A DNA stretch of 64,000 nt from an uncultured Flavobacteriales bacterium (GTDB taxonomy: Bacteria; Bacteroidota; Bacteroidia; Flavobacteriales_D; Crocinitomicaceae). Below, in pieces: positions 51,809 through 60,029 of this stretch; the stretch's first letter is position 1, and each line of letters begins with the position of its first letter. The stretch lies in the NCBI GenBank assembly GCA_913054135.1, contig CAJXJK010000015.1:1-64000 (forward strand), written 5' to 3'. The notes below the pieces were generated by a model. It was not told where the DNA came from. It ran no database searches and saw only the letters and a program-made list of their open reading frames with translations. Position numbers and translations under genes: made by a program.

Positions 51809-53437
51809 ATGCCAAACGCAATATATAACGTTCCTACGCCGGTCAACGAGCCAGTGAAAGGATACGCACCCGGATCAAAAGAAGCTGAAAGCTTATTGAA
51901 CATGTACAAGAAAATGAGAAGTCAAGAAAATGTTGACGTTCCCATGTACATTGGAAGTGAAGAAGTGAGAACTTCAAACAAAGTATCAATGCATCCACCA
52001 CATGATCACGCACATTTATTAGGTCATTTTAATATGGGTGATGCTTCTCACGTTCAAGCAGCAATTGATTCTGCAATGGCAGCAAGAGAAGAATGGGCAT
52101 CATTGCCTTGGGAACAAAGGGCAGCTATCTTTTTAAAAGCGGCTGATCTTTTAGAAGGACCATTTAGAGATAGAATGAATGCAGCTACTATGTTGGCGCA
52201 ATCTAAGAACGCTATGCAGGCTGAGATTGATGCTGCTTGTGAGCTAATTGACTTTTTCAGATTTAATGTTGCTTACATGCAACAAATTTATACTGACCAA
52301 CCAGGCTCAAACCCTGGAATGTGGAACAGATTAGAATATAGAGGACTAGAAGGATTTGTATTTGCTATTTCTCCATTCAACTTTACCTCTATTTGTGCAA
52401 ACCTTTGTGCTGCGCCTGCAATGATGGGTAACGTAGTCATTTGGAAACCAGCAGAGTCACAAGTTTATTCTGCTCAAGTAATTATGGAGCTTTTCAAAGA
52501 GGCTGGCGTTCCTGATGGAGTGATCAATATGATTACTGTTGACGGACCAGTTGCTGGAGATATCGTTTTTAAGGATCCAAACTTTGCCGGATTACACTTT
52601 ACTGGTTCAACAGGAGTATTCAGACACTTATGGAAAGAGATTGGTGATAATATCGCAGGATATAGATCTTACCCAAGAATTGTTGGTGAAACTGGAGGAA
52701 AAGACTTCATCATTGCTCACAAATCTGCTGTTGCAAAACAAGTAGCTGTTGGTATTTCAAGAGGAGCATTCGAATATCAAGGACAAAAATGTTCAGCTGC
52801 TTCAAGGGCGTATATACCTTCAAACATTGCTGATGAAGTACTAGCTTCAGTTGTAGAGGATGTGAAAACATTTAGAATGGGGTCTCCGGTTGATTTTGGA
52901 AACTTTATTAACGCAGTTATTGACGAAAGAGCATTTGATAAGATTGCCTCTTTTATTGACTACGCTAAAGAGCAAGATGATGCTGAAATATTAATTGGTG
53001 GTACATATGACAAATCTGAAGGATATTTCATTTCTCCAACAGTTATTAAAACTACGAATCCGAAGTTCAGAACTTTATGTGAAGAGATCTTCGGACCTGT
53101 AATGACTATTTATGTTTACCCAGAAAATGAATGGGATGCTACTTTAGAACTTTTAGATGGAACTTCAGAATATGCCTTAACAGGAGCTGTATTCTCAAGA
53201 GATAGATATGCTATCAACCATGCTTCTAAAGTATTAGAAAATGCAGCAGGAAATTTCTACATCAATGATAAGCCAACTGGCGCAGTTGTTGGACAACAGC
53301 CATTTGGAGGATCAAGAGGATCAGGAACAAATGATAAAGCAGGATCATACATGAACTTGTTAAGATGGGTTTCTCCTAGAACAATTAAAGAAACATTTGC
53401 ACCAGCTGAGGATTACAGATATCCTTTCTTAGGTTAG
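51809..53437 (+). CDS. pruA: L-glutamate gamma-semialdehyde (1-pyrroline-5-carboxylate) dehydrogenase
   Basis: NAD-dependent oxidation of glutamate semialdehyde to glutamate in proline catabolism; cytoplasmic. 542 residues, the eukaryote-like group 1 length. Visible: NVPTPVNEPVKGYAPGS at the start, FAISPFNFTSICANL, LHFTGSTGVF cofactor loop, catalytic Glu in VGETGGKD, catalytic Cys in QGQKCSAASR, and EEIFGPVMTIYVY. No proline dehydrogenase gene is in the window. Followed by a strong terminator. Confidence 0.97.
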   Translation: MPNAIYNVPTPVNEPVKGYAPGSKEAESLLNMYKKMRSQENVDVPMYIGSEEVRTSNKVSMHPPHDHAHLLGHFNMGDASHVQAAIDSAMAAREEWASLPWEQRAAIFLKAADLLEGPFRDRMNAATMLAQSKNAMQAEIDAACELIDFFRFNVAYMQQIYTDQPGSNPGMWNRLEYRGLEGFVFAISPFNFTSICANLCAAPAMMGNVVIWKPAESQVYSAQVIMELFKEAGVPDGVINMITVDGPVAGDIVFKDPNFAGLHFTGSTGVFRHLWKEIGDNIAGYRSYPRIVGETGGKDFIIAHKSAVAKQVAVGISRGAFEYQGQKCSAASRAYIPSNIADEVLASVVEDVKTFRMGSPVDFGNFINAVIDERAFDKIASFIDYAKEQDDAEILIGGTYDKSEGYFISPTVIKTTNPKFRTLCEEIFGPVMTIYVYPENEWDATLELLDGTSEYALTGAVFSRDRYAINHASKVLENAAGNFYINDKPTGAVVGQQPFGGSRGSGTNDKAGSYMNLLRWVSPRTIKETFAPAEDYRYPFLG

Positions 53438-53462
53438 GCGAATTTTACAATATAAATTGTGT

Positions 53463-53496
53463 AAAAAACGTCTCCACTTGTGGGGACGTTTTTTGT
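53463..53496 (+). terminator. Terminator of pruA
   Basis: Stem ACGTCTCCAC / GTGGGGACGT (one G-T pair), preceded by A-run and followed by T-run. The -7 box of the next gene begins at its last base. Confidence 0.92.
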
Positions 53497-53503
53497 ATTT
53501 TTG
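53496..53503 (+). promoter_or_regulatory. Promoter -7 box of the acyltransferase pair
   Basis: TATTTTTG beginning where the pruA terminator T-run ends; a TTG at 53478-53480, inside the hairpin loop, has a 15-base spacer. 28 bases to the ATG. Confidence 0.5.
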
Positions 53504-53531
53504 AGCACCTCAAAATGGATGACATCCAGAA

Positions 53532-54353
53532 ATGACTGAAGAAGAGAAAATAATTGACATCAAGCGATTGATTGCTAGCAAGAATCCAAAGCTTGCCAAG
53601 TGGATTCCTGGGTTCTTAATAAGATATCTCAAGAAAACCCTTCATGAAGATGACGTCAACAAAAGTCTCAAAGAGAACATTGGTGTTAAAGCAATCCCTT
53701 TCTCTGATTACGTTATTGACAAGTTTAGCATTAAAGTAAATTTCATTGGAGCAGAGAATATCCCAAAAGAAGGTGGCGTAATTATGGCTGCCAATCATCC
53801 CTTAGGTGGAATGGACGCCATGGCAATGGTTACTGAGTTCAAGCATTATAGAACTGACTTTAAATTTGTTGTTAACGACATCCTGATGAACATTGATAAT
53901 TTGAAGGATATGTTTGTAGGAGTTAACAAGCATGGCACCAACACGAAAGAATCTCTTAAGGTTTTGAACGATCTCTTTGCCAGCGAGCAGGCCGTCTTTG
54001 TTTTTCCGGCAGGACTAGTCAGTAGAAAGAAAAAGGGAGTCATCCGAGATTTAGCTTGGAAGAAAACATTTATTACAAGATCGAAGAAGTTTGAACGCAA
54101 TATAATTCCAGTTCATATTGATGGAGAATTGACAAAGTTTTTTTATCGGCTATCCAATTTTAGAACAAAAATTGGGATAAAAGCTAATCTTGAAATGTTG
54201 TATCTTGTTGACGAATTATATCAGCAAACAGATAAAGAAATAAATATCACTTTTGGCGAGCCTATCCCGCACACAACATTCGATAAATCTAAGAAGGATG
54301 TTGAATGGGCGCAATGGGTAAAAGATAAAGTTTACGAATTAAAGAAGAATTAA
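53532..54353 (+). CDS. Lyso-aminolipid O-acyltransferase (GlsA/OlsA-like)
   Basis: PlsC-type membrane-associated acyltransferase, 273 residues. The acyl-transfer motif is AANHPLGGMDAM (about 91-102), followed by FPAGLVSRKKKGVIRDLAWKKTF. Such proteins paired with the adjacent GNAT-like gene make ornithine lipids in Proteobacteria (OlsA/OlsB) and glycine lipids in Bacteroides (GlsA/GlsB); this one would add the second, ester-linked chain. The partner starts two bases after this stop. Which amino acid is used cannot be seen. Confidence 0.85.
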   Translation: MTEEEKIIDIKRLIASKNPKLAKWIPGFLIRYLKKTLHEDDVNKSLKENIGVKAIPFSDYVIDKFSIKVNFIGAENIPKEGGVIMAANHPLGGMDAMAMVTEFKHYRTDFKFVVNDILMNIDNLKDMFVGVNKHGTNTKESLKVLNDLFASEQAVFVFPAGLVSRKKKGVIRDLAWKKTFITRSKKFERNIIPVHIDGELTKFFYRLSNFRTKIGIKANLEMLYLVDELYQQTDKEINITFGEPIPHTTFDKSKKDVEWAQWVKDKVYELKKN

Positions 54354-54355
54354 AA

Positions 54356-55285
54356 ATGTCCGAAAAAGATATATCACATATCATTCAACCCATTGATCGT
54401 GAGTTGTTGAAGTCGGAGCTCACCCCTGACAAATTGGTGAGAAAAACGAATAAGTTAGATAATGAAGTTTACATTATCAACCATCATAATTCTCCCAATG
54501 TAATGCAAGAAATTGGGCGTTTAAGAGAACTCACTTTCACTTTGGCCGGTGGCGGAACTGGTTTACCAGTTGACATTGACGAAAAAGACACCTCTGAAAA
54601 TTGCTATCAGCAGTTAATCGTCTATAGTCCCGAAGATGAAGAAATAACAGGCGGATACAGGTTTTTTGATTGCGCCAAATCAATTGATCCAGAACAAAAA
54701 GAACTTTCAACAGCTCATTATTTTAATTTCTCTGAGCAGTTCGTGAAAGAATACTTGCCCTACTCTATTGAATTAGGCAGATCATGGGTGAATCCGAGCT
54801 TTCAACCATCCGTCAATCCAAGAAAAGGACTGTTTGCATTAGACAATCTATGGGACGGACTTGGAGGAATCGTAGTCAAGCATCCACACATGAAATATTT
54901 CTTCGGAAAAGTGACTATGTACACTTCGTTTAATGATGAAGCTAAAAGAGCGGTTTTAGGATTTATGAAAACATATTTCCCTGACAAAGAAGAATTGGCC
55001 TGGCCGATTAACCCTATTTATGAGGGTGTTGAAAATCATGAAATTGTTTCTTTGCTGAATGGACTTGATTTTAAAGAAGGACTCAAAGTTTTACAAAAGT
55101 ATTGCCGAGAAAGAGATGAGAATGTTCCACCTTTAATCAACAACTACATGCAGCTGTCTCCTACTATGATGTCGTTTGGTACAGCACAGAACCAGGAGTT
55201 TGGAGGAGTTGAAGAAACAGGAATATTAATCTCACTGGCTGATATTTACGATTTCAAAAAAGAAAGACATTTACAAGGTCTATAA
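54356..55285 (+). CDS. Aminolipid N-acyltransferase (GlsB/OlsB-like, GNAT fold)
   Basis: 309 residues, hemolysin-type acyltransferase (Acetyltransf_5). The core is IGRLRELTFTLAGGGTG, DEEITGGYRFFDC and ELGRSWVNPSFQPSVNPRKGLFALDNLWDG, as in OlsB/GlsB enzymes that transfer a 3-hydroxyacyl chain from acyl carrier protein to an amino acid nitrogen. Together with the upstream acyltransferase it forms a complete two-step pathway for an amino-acid-containing membrane lipid. Confidence 0.85.
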   Translation: MSEKDISHIIQPIDRELLKSELTPDKLVRKTNKLDNEVYIINHHNSPNVMQEIGRLRELTFTLAGGGTGLPVDIDEKDTSENCYQQLIVYSPEDEEITGGYRFFDCAKSIDPEQKELSTAHYFNFSEQFVKEYLPYSIELGRSWVNPSFQPSVNPRKGLFALDNLWDGLGGIVVKHPHMKYFFGKVTMYTSFNDEAKRAVLGFMKTYFPDKEELAWPINPIYEGVENHEIVSLLNGLDFKEGLKVLQKYCRERDENVPPLINNYMQLSPTMMSFGTAQNQEFGGVEETGILISLADIYDFKKERHLQGL

Positions 55286-55360
55286 TCTAAAGTAGTTCTT
55301 TCAACATTTGAACGGTAATTATCATTTACTCAATGGAGCCATTTAAGGCATATAATTTCT

Positions 55361-55368
55361 TATTTTTG
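55361..55368 (+). promoter_or_regulatory. Promoter -7 box of the 55383 lipoprotein
   Basis: TATTTTTG, 14 bases before the ATG. Confidence 0.5.
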
Positions 55369-55382
55369 TCAAAAAAATAAAT

Positions 55383-56453
55383 ATGCGCAAAGTATTATCA
55401 TTATTAGCCATAGTATCTTCTACTTTATTCATGAGTGGATGCCAAACTGATTTCAGTTTAAATGGCGATTATGAAATCCAACCAGTAGTATTTGGATTAC
55501 TTGATCACACTGATGATGTGCATATGTTTAAGATCACCAAAGCATTCTTAGGTGACGACAACAACTTGACTTACGCTCAAATTCCTGACTCAAATTACTT
55601 TAATCAAGTAGATGCAAAGGTTATAGAGATTATGGATGGTGACCCAACTGGGAGAGAGTGGACAATGACTGATTCAATCGTAACTACAAAAAGTACTGAT
55701 GGTATTTTTTACGGTCCTGAGCAAAAAATCTATTATTTTGAAGAGTCTGATTTAGATTCTTCTGCGACTTACGAACTTACCATTGATTTAGAAAATGGCG
55801 CTCATCAAGTTACTGGTTCAACTGAGTTGATGCCAAGAATGGATGTAGTAAAGAGTGGATTCACAATTAATCCGGCATTCAAAATGAACTTATCGCCTTC
55901 ATTTGTAGATGAAGATGATGATTTTTCTGACTGGAACTTTCAAGTAAAAGAAGCAATTAACGGATCTGCTTACACACTTTATTACACTTTTAGATGGACA
56001 GAGACTTATCAAGACGCAAGTACTCAACAGTTCAGCATTACTAGATCATTCTTAGATTTTGAACAAGAAAAACCATTGACACCTTCAGTAACACAAGCAA
56101 GTGTTAACGGACTTGATTTTTACACTTGGATTGCTGAAAACATTGCTGTTGATGCTAATGTTGCCAATCGTAAATTTAACGGAATTGATATTAGAATTGC
56201 CGCGGCACACACAGAGTTAAAGCAATATATGGATGTTGGAGAACCAATTTCTGGTATTGCTCAAGTTCAACCTGAATACACTAACCTAAAAGGAGCTAGA
56301 GGATTATTTTCAGCTAGAATTGTACAAGACTTCACAGGCTTTCAACTAGACGGAAACTCAATGAAACAATTGTGTACAGGTTTCAAAACTGGTGGTCTAG
56401 GTTTCTGCTCTAACTTATTAGAGCACTCTTCTGAATTGTGGTACTGCCCTTGA
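55383..56453 (+). CDS. Lipoprotein, possibly DUF4249-like
   Basis: 356 residues with lipoprotein signal MRKVLSLLAIVSSTLFMSGC. The mature part is beta-rich: VFGLLDHTDDVHMFKITKAFLG, DATYELTIDL-like SSATYELTIDLENG, LYYTFRWTETYQD. The N-terminal pattern of a 'general appearance plus DUF4249' lipoprotein fits loosely (such proteins usually sit next to TonB-dependent receptors), but no receptor is here. Ten bases before the DJ-1-like lipoprotein, so probably co-transcribed. Confidence 0.65.
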   Translation: MRKVLSLLAIVSSTLFMSGCQTDFSLNGDYEIQPVVFGLLDHTDDVHMFKITKAFLGDDNNLTYAQIPDSNYFNQVDAKVIEIMDGDPTGREWTMTDSIVTTKSTDGIFYGPEQKIYYFEESDLDSSATYELTIDLENGAHQVTGSTELMPRMDVVKSGFTINPAFKMNLSPSFVDEDDDFSDWNFQVKEAINGSAYTLYYTFRWTETYQDASTQQFSITRSFLDFEQEKPLTPSVTQASVNGLDFYTWIAENIAVDANVANRKFNGIDIRIAAAHTELKQYMDVGEPISGIAQVQPEYTNLKGARGLFSARIVQDFTGFQLDGNSMKQLCTGFKTGGLGFCSNLLEHSSELWYCP

Positions 56454-56463
56454 TTCACTAATC

Positions 56464-57195
56464 GTGAGGTACTTTCTTCTATTTCTTTTTGCTGCATCTC
56501 TTTGGTCGTGTTCAACTTCTGAACAAGATGTCACTGAAATTCAAGAACCTGACGAAGAAAACAAATACCCTGACGGTCCAGGTTTAAATGTAGCCTTCCT
56601 CATTATGGACGGAACCTACAACACAGAGCTCACCGCCCCTCTTGATATTTTTCATCACACTAAGTTTAGAGATTCTATTGACGCCATGGATGTGTTTACA
56701 ATAGCAGAAAGCACTGATCCGATCACGACATTTGAACAACTCACAATAATACCTGACTATTCATTTAATGAAGAGTATCCCAACATTGACATCTTAGTCG
56801 TACCAAGCGCAGAGCATCATTTAGATTCTGATTTAGAAAATGAAGCGCTCATTGATTTTATTTTAGACACTGATGAAACTGCTCAATACATGACTTCTCA
56901 TTGTGATGGAGCCTTTCTTTTAGCTCAAGCAGGAATTCTAGACGATATTCATTGCACTACTTTTCCGGCAGATATTGAAGAAATGAGAATGCGATATGAC
57001 CAGCCAATAATTCATGATAGCACTCTTTTTGTACATGATGGTAAATACATTACTTCGGCAGGCGGGGCGAAATCATTTGAGGCTTCACTTTACTTGGTTG
57101 AATTGCTTTATGGTAGAGAGAATGCTGAGCAAATTGCTGAGGGAATGGTGATTGATTGGGATTTGGAAACGGTTGATTATGTTGTTATTAAGTAA
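56464..57195 (+). CDS. DJ-1/PfpI-fold lipoprotein
   Basis: 243 residues from GTG 56464: lipoprotein signal MRYFLLFLFAASLWSC, a short acidic linker, then a DJ-1/PfpI (class I glutamine amidotransferase-like) domain: LNVAFLIMDGTYNTELTAPLDIFHH, DILVVPSAEHH, nucleophile-elbow TSHCDGAFLLAQAGI with Cys, and TSAGGAKSFEASLYLVELLYG. This resembles the N-terminal domain of GlxA-type regulators but has no HTH domain, and it is exported and lipid-anchored, which is unusual for the fold. Function unknown. Confidence 0.85.
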   Translation: MRYFLLFLFAASLWSCSTSEQDVTEIQEPDEENKYPDGPGLNVAFLIMDGTYNTELTAPLDIFHHTKFRDSIDAMDVFTIAESTDPITTFEQLTIIPDYSFNEEYPNIDILVVPSAEHHLDSDLENEALIDFILDTDETAQYMTSHCDGAFLLAQAGILDDIHCTTFPADIEEMRMRYDQPIIHDSTLFVHDGKYITSAGGAKSFEASLYLVELLYGRENAEQIAEGMVIDWDLETVDYVVIK

Positions 57196-57217
57196 ACATT
57201 AGAATCAAATGTTCCTT

Positions 57218-57406
57218 CCTACTTTTTTTCATGCATAAAAAAGTAGGCAAAAAAACGCTAGGACGGCGAATGCTTGCCTAAATTGATCCAAACAGATTGT
57301 TGCCCGCGAAATCATTCCAATATCGCCCAATATCCTGGGATTGGAAAAATCGCTCCTGCAAAAATCTTTATCGGTCAATTTTACGGCGCCTCATTCGATT
57401 GTCCGA
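57218..57406. repeat. Structured intergenic repeat, copy A
   Basis: 189 bases, about four-fifths identical by eye to 61851-62040. Three helices are visible: CCTACTTTTTT / AAAAAAGTAGG (57218-57247); TTCCAAT...ATTGGAA with inner CCCA...TGGG (57315-57346); and a closing long-range pairing GGAC..CGAATG (57261-57272) with CATTCG...GTCC (57392-57404). It lies between convergent genes. Confidence 0.85.
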
Positions 57407-57428
57407 AAAAAGGAACGTTTCATCTCAA

Positions 57429-57456
57429 CAAAAAAAGGCCCAGCCTAAGCTGAGCC
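57429..57456 (-). terminator. Terminator of the 58061 outer-membrane protein gene
   Basis: Minus-strand stem GGCTCAGC / GCTGGGCC (one G-T pair), loop TTAG, then eight T. It directly follows repeat copy A. Confidence 0.88.
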
Positions 57457-57485
57457 TCTCTTTTCAAGGGTTAATCAGTGTTTTT

Positions 57486-58061
57486 TTATCCTCCGAATTG
57501 GAATGTTTTAAATGATAATTGTACTACGAAGTAGCTTCGGCCAATCTCAACGGCATCACCTACACTTACGTTTACAATATCTTTACCAGGTACTAAGTGA
57601 TACATAGCTGAAAGTCTGAATCCGCCAAAAGCAATACCAACTTCAGGTGCACCTCCAAAACCTCTGCTAGCAGAAACTGAAGCTCCTCCGGTTCCAGTAG
57701 CTCCAATATTGGCTTGGGTGTAATATCCTAAATTTAAACCTACATAAGGTTTTGTAATTGATTCTCCGAAATAGTATTCACCTTTTCCAAGTATCGCTAC
57801 TCTTGAAGACATCCCTACACTTATTTCGTCAGAAGCTCCCAAAACTTTTCCTCCGAACAATATATCAGCTTCAAGTCTTGCGCCAACGGCAATGTTCTCA
57901 TTAAAAAAGAATTTAGGCTCTGAAGCCACAGAGATTCCTCCTGATTTCATTTTACCTATTGTGAATGCCCCGCCTAGGGTAACATCATTTCTAAAAAAAT
58001 AATCTTGTGCTATTCCCATTTGCGAGAAAGCTAGTACGGCAATTAATAATAATTTTTTCAT
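57486..58061 (-). CDS. Outer-membrane beta-barrel protein
   Basis: 191 residues from ATG 58061: signal peptide MKKLLLIAVLAFSQMGIAQ, then alternating amphipathic strands (VTLGGAFTIGKMKSGGISVA, FNENIAVGARLEADILFGG, KGEYYFGESITKPYVGLNLGYY) ending in VVQLSFKTFQFGG. This is the pattern of small (about eight-strand) OMP_b-brl proteins. Role unknown. Single gene with terminator. Confidence 0.82.
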   Translation of the reverse strand: MKKLLLIAVLAFSQMGIAQDYFFRNDVTLGGAFTIGKMKSGGISVASEPKFFFNENIAVGARLEADILFGGKVLGASDEISVGMSSRVAILGKGEYYFGESITKPYVGLNLGYYTQANIGATGTGGASVSASRGFGGAPEVGIAFGGFRLSAMYHLVPGKDIVNVSVGDAVEIGRSYFVVQLSFKTFQFGG

Positions 58062-58161
58062 AGTGTTTAAGTTAGTTCGATTCCTTATTCTCAATCACCA
58101 TACCAAAAAACGTGAATTCTTAATATTTGTTAAAATAACAACCGCTAGCTGAATTACTGAC

Positions 58162-58193
58162 AAAAAAAAGAGGCACCAAAACTGGCACCTCTT
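58162..58193 (-). terminator. Terminator of the LOG-family gene
   Basis: Minus-strand stem AGAGGTGCCA / TGGTGCCTCT with a four-base loop and eight T, 23 bases after the stop. Confidence 0.9.
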
Positions 58194-58215
58194 AATATTG
58201 TGTATCCTGATTCTA

Positions 58216-58890
58216 TTAGAAGTTTGGACGTAATTTGTGAGATTTGTAGAAATCATCAATGTGTTTTACTGCCTCAGCAGGATCATCTGTCATAAGAAGA
58301 TACTCCATATCATCAGGAGAAATATTTCCTTCAGCTAACATAGTGTTCCTAACCCATTCAACCAATCCTCCCCAAAACTTTGTTCCGAAAAGAACTACAG
58401 GTCTTCTTTCAATTTTTGTTGTTTGCATTAAAGTAATTGCTTCAAACAATTCATCTAATGTCCCGAATCCGCCAGGAAAAGTAATGAAACCTTGAGAATA
58501 CTTTACGAATTGTACTTTACGTACAAAGAAGTAATCAAAATCTACCGGGTGATTTACCCATTGGTTACATGACTGCTCAAAAGGTAGTGTGATATTTAAA
58601 CCAACCGATTTTCCGTCAGCTCCATCAGCTCCTTTGTTTCCAGCTTCCATAATCCCTGGTCCACCACCGGTAATAACTCCATAACCAGCTTCAACCAACA
58701 ATCTTGCAGTATCTACTGCTTGCTGATAGTAAGGGTTATCTGTCTTAGTTCTTGCTGATCCGAATACAGAAATACAAGGCCCAATTGAAGCCATTTTATC
58801 ATATCCTTCAACAAACTCAGCCATGATTTTAAAAATCGCCCAGCTATCATTTGTTTTTATTTCGTTCCAACTTTTATTTTCGTGTGCCAT
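58216..58890 (-). CDS. LOG-family (TIGR00730) nucleotide phosphoribohydrolase-like protein
   Basis: 224-residue Rossmann-fold protein of the 'lysine decarboxylase-like' LOG family, whose studied members split nucleoside 5'-monophosphates into base and ribose phosphate. Both signatures are present: GGGPGIMEAGNKGA and PGGFGTLDELFE. FGSARTK lies near the N-terminus. Cytoplasmic. Cytokinin activation is known in plants and some bacteria; here the natural substrate is open (AMP and similar). Monocistronic. Confidence 0.92.
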   Translation of the reverse strand: MAHENKSWNEIKTNDSWAIFKIMAEFVEGYDKMASIGPCISVFGSARTKTDNPYYQQAVDTARLLVEAGYGVITGGGPGIMEAGNKGADGADGKSVGLNITLPFEQSCNQWVNHPVDFDYFFVRKVQFVKYSQGFITFPGGFGTLDELFEAITLMQTTKIERRPVVLFGTKFWGGLVEWVRNTMLAEGNISPDDMEYLLMTDDPAEAVKHIDDFYKSHKLRPNF

Positions 58891-58982
58891 ATTATATATA
58901 GTAAGTGTGTTAATTTTTTTTCGCGGCTGACAAGATACGAATTTATCCGCAATCGCCGCAACAACTTATTAATAAGGAATTG

Positions 58983-59885
58983 TCAATCAAATATATGCTT
59001 GGCCACTCTGAAAGTATTGGCATGCGCCTCAATAATATCTGCAATTTGAACTGAATAGCCTCCGCCCATGGCTACCACAACCGGAATTCCTTTTTGATTA
59101 CATGTTTGAAACACAAATTCATCACGTTTTTTGCATCCGGCCTTCGTCATTCCCAATCTTCCTAGTTTATCAGTATTCAAAATATCTACACCACTTAAGT
59201 AAAAAACAACTTCGGGCTGCACTTTATTGAGCAATGCCGGTAGCGTATCATAAAGTATGTTCAAATAGGTATCATCATCACAACCATCAGGCACACCAAT
59301 ATCAAGGTCAGACGCCTCTTTTTTAAGCGGGTAATTATTGGCGCCATGCATGCTAAAAGTGAACACGCGTTCATCCTTTTGAAAAATAGAAGCCGTCCCG
59401 TTACCTTGGTGCACATCTAAATCAACGATCATTATTTGCTTCACTTCATTGGTATGCAACAATTCATTTGAAGCAATGGCAAAATCATTAAACAAACAAA
59501 AGCCCTCACCCCTATCTCTGTAAGAATGATGTGTTCCACCAGCTATGTTAAGGGCTACTCCATCTTCTTTTGCGTGATAAAAACATTGTAATGTCCCTTG
59601 CGAAATGTGTCGTCCTCTTTCAATTAATGTGGGATGATAGGGAAAACCCATAGCTCTAATCTCCTGTCTACTTAATGTTCCGTCTCTTAATTTCTCCCAA
59701 TAGGTTTTGCTATGCGTTCTTAAAATTTGAGCCTCAGAAAGTGCCACTGGTTCAAAAAAATCCTTTTCACTCAAAGTACCTTCTAACAAAAGCTGTTGTG
59801 GCAACAGCTCATACTTATCCATAGGGAACCTATGTTCTTTGGGTAAATACTGATATCTGTATATAGGACTGAAGGCAACACGCAT
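58983..59885 (-). CDS. Histone-deacetylase-superfamily amidohydrolase
   Basis: 300 residues from ATG 59885; an earlier in-frame start crosses the promoter box at 59896-59903. Zinc-dependent deacetylase fold with GGTHHSYRDRGEGFCLFND (tandem His), DLDVHQGNGTA (metal-binding D-x-H), and FYLSGVDILNTDKLGRLGMT (second Asp), plus GGGYS near the end. Bacterial members deacetylate acetylpolyamines, acetoin-related or other small molecules. Adjacent genes give no hint. Confidence 0.9.
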   Translation of the reverse strand: MRVAFSPIYRYQYLPKEHRFPMDKYELLPQQLLLEGTLSEKDFFEPVALSEAQILRTHSKTYWEKLRDGTLSRQEIRAMGFPYHPTLIERGRHISQGTLQCFYHAKEDGVALNIAGGTHHSYRDRGEGFCLFNDFAIASNELLHTNEVKQIMIVDLDVHQGNGTASIFQKDERVFTFSMHGANNYPLKKEASDLDIGVPDGCDDDTYLNILYDTLPALLNKVQPEVVFYLSGVDILNTDKLGRLGMTKAGCKKRDEFVFQTCNQKGIPVVVAMGGGYSVQIADIIEAHANTFRVAKHIFD

Positions 59886-59895
59886 AAGTGGAGAA

Positions 59896-59903
59896 CAAAA
59901 ATA
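59896..59903 (-). promoter_or_regulatory. Promoter -7 box of the deacetylase gene
   Basis: Minus-strand TATTTTTG, 10 bases before the ATG; no well-spaced TTG. Confidence 0.45.
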
Positions 59904-59927
59904 AAGCAATTTTGTTGGCTGGCTACT

Positions 59928-60022
59928 GAGCGCACTTCGTTTGTCAGTATCGGGCTATTCGTTATAGTTGCAAAGCGTGACTTCGTCACCCTTACCAAGC
60001 TGCCACTGCTATCCCTGCCAGG
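59928..60022. repeat. REP-like GC-richer palindromic element
   Basis: Intergenic segment clearly richer in GC than its surroundings. It contains TCGGGCTATTCGTTATAG, a perfect hairpin GTGAC-TTC-GTCAC (59977-59989) extended by AAG/CTT, and TGCCACTGCTATCCCTGCC. The layout (GGGCTAT... hairpin ...CTATCCC) recalls dispersed palindromes I associate with Bacteroidota intergenic regions. Only one copy is in this window, so repeat status is inferred. Confidence 0.45.
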
Positions 60023-60029
60023 CTTCTAA

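Noticed and set aside
57297-57515. Open frame of 72 codons on the plus strand
   Set aside because: It lies across repeat copy A and a terminator; the matching stretch in copy B does not preserve it, so it is not a gene.
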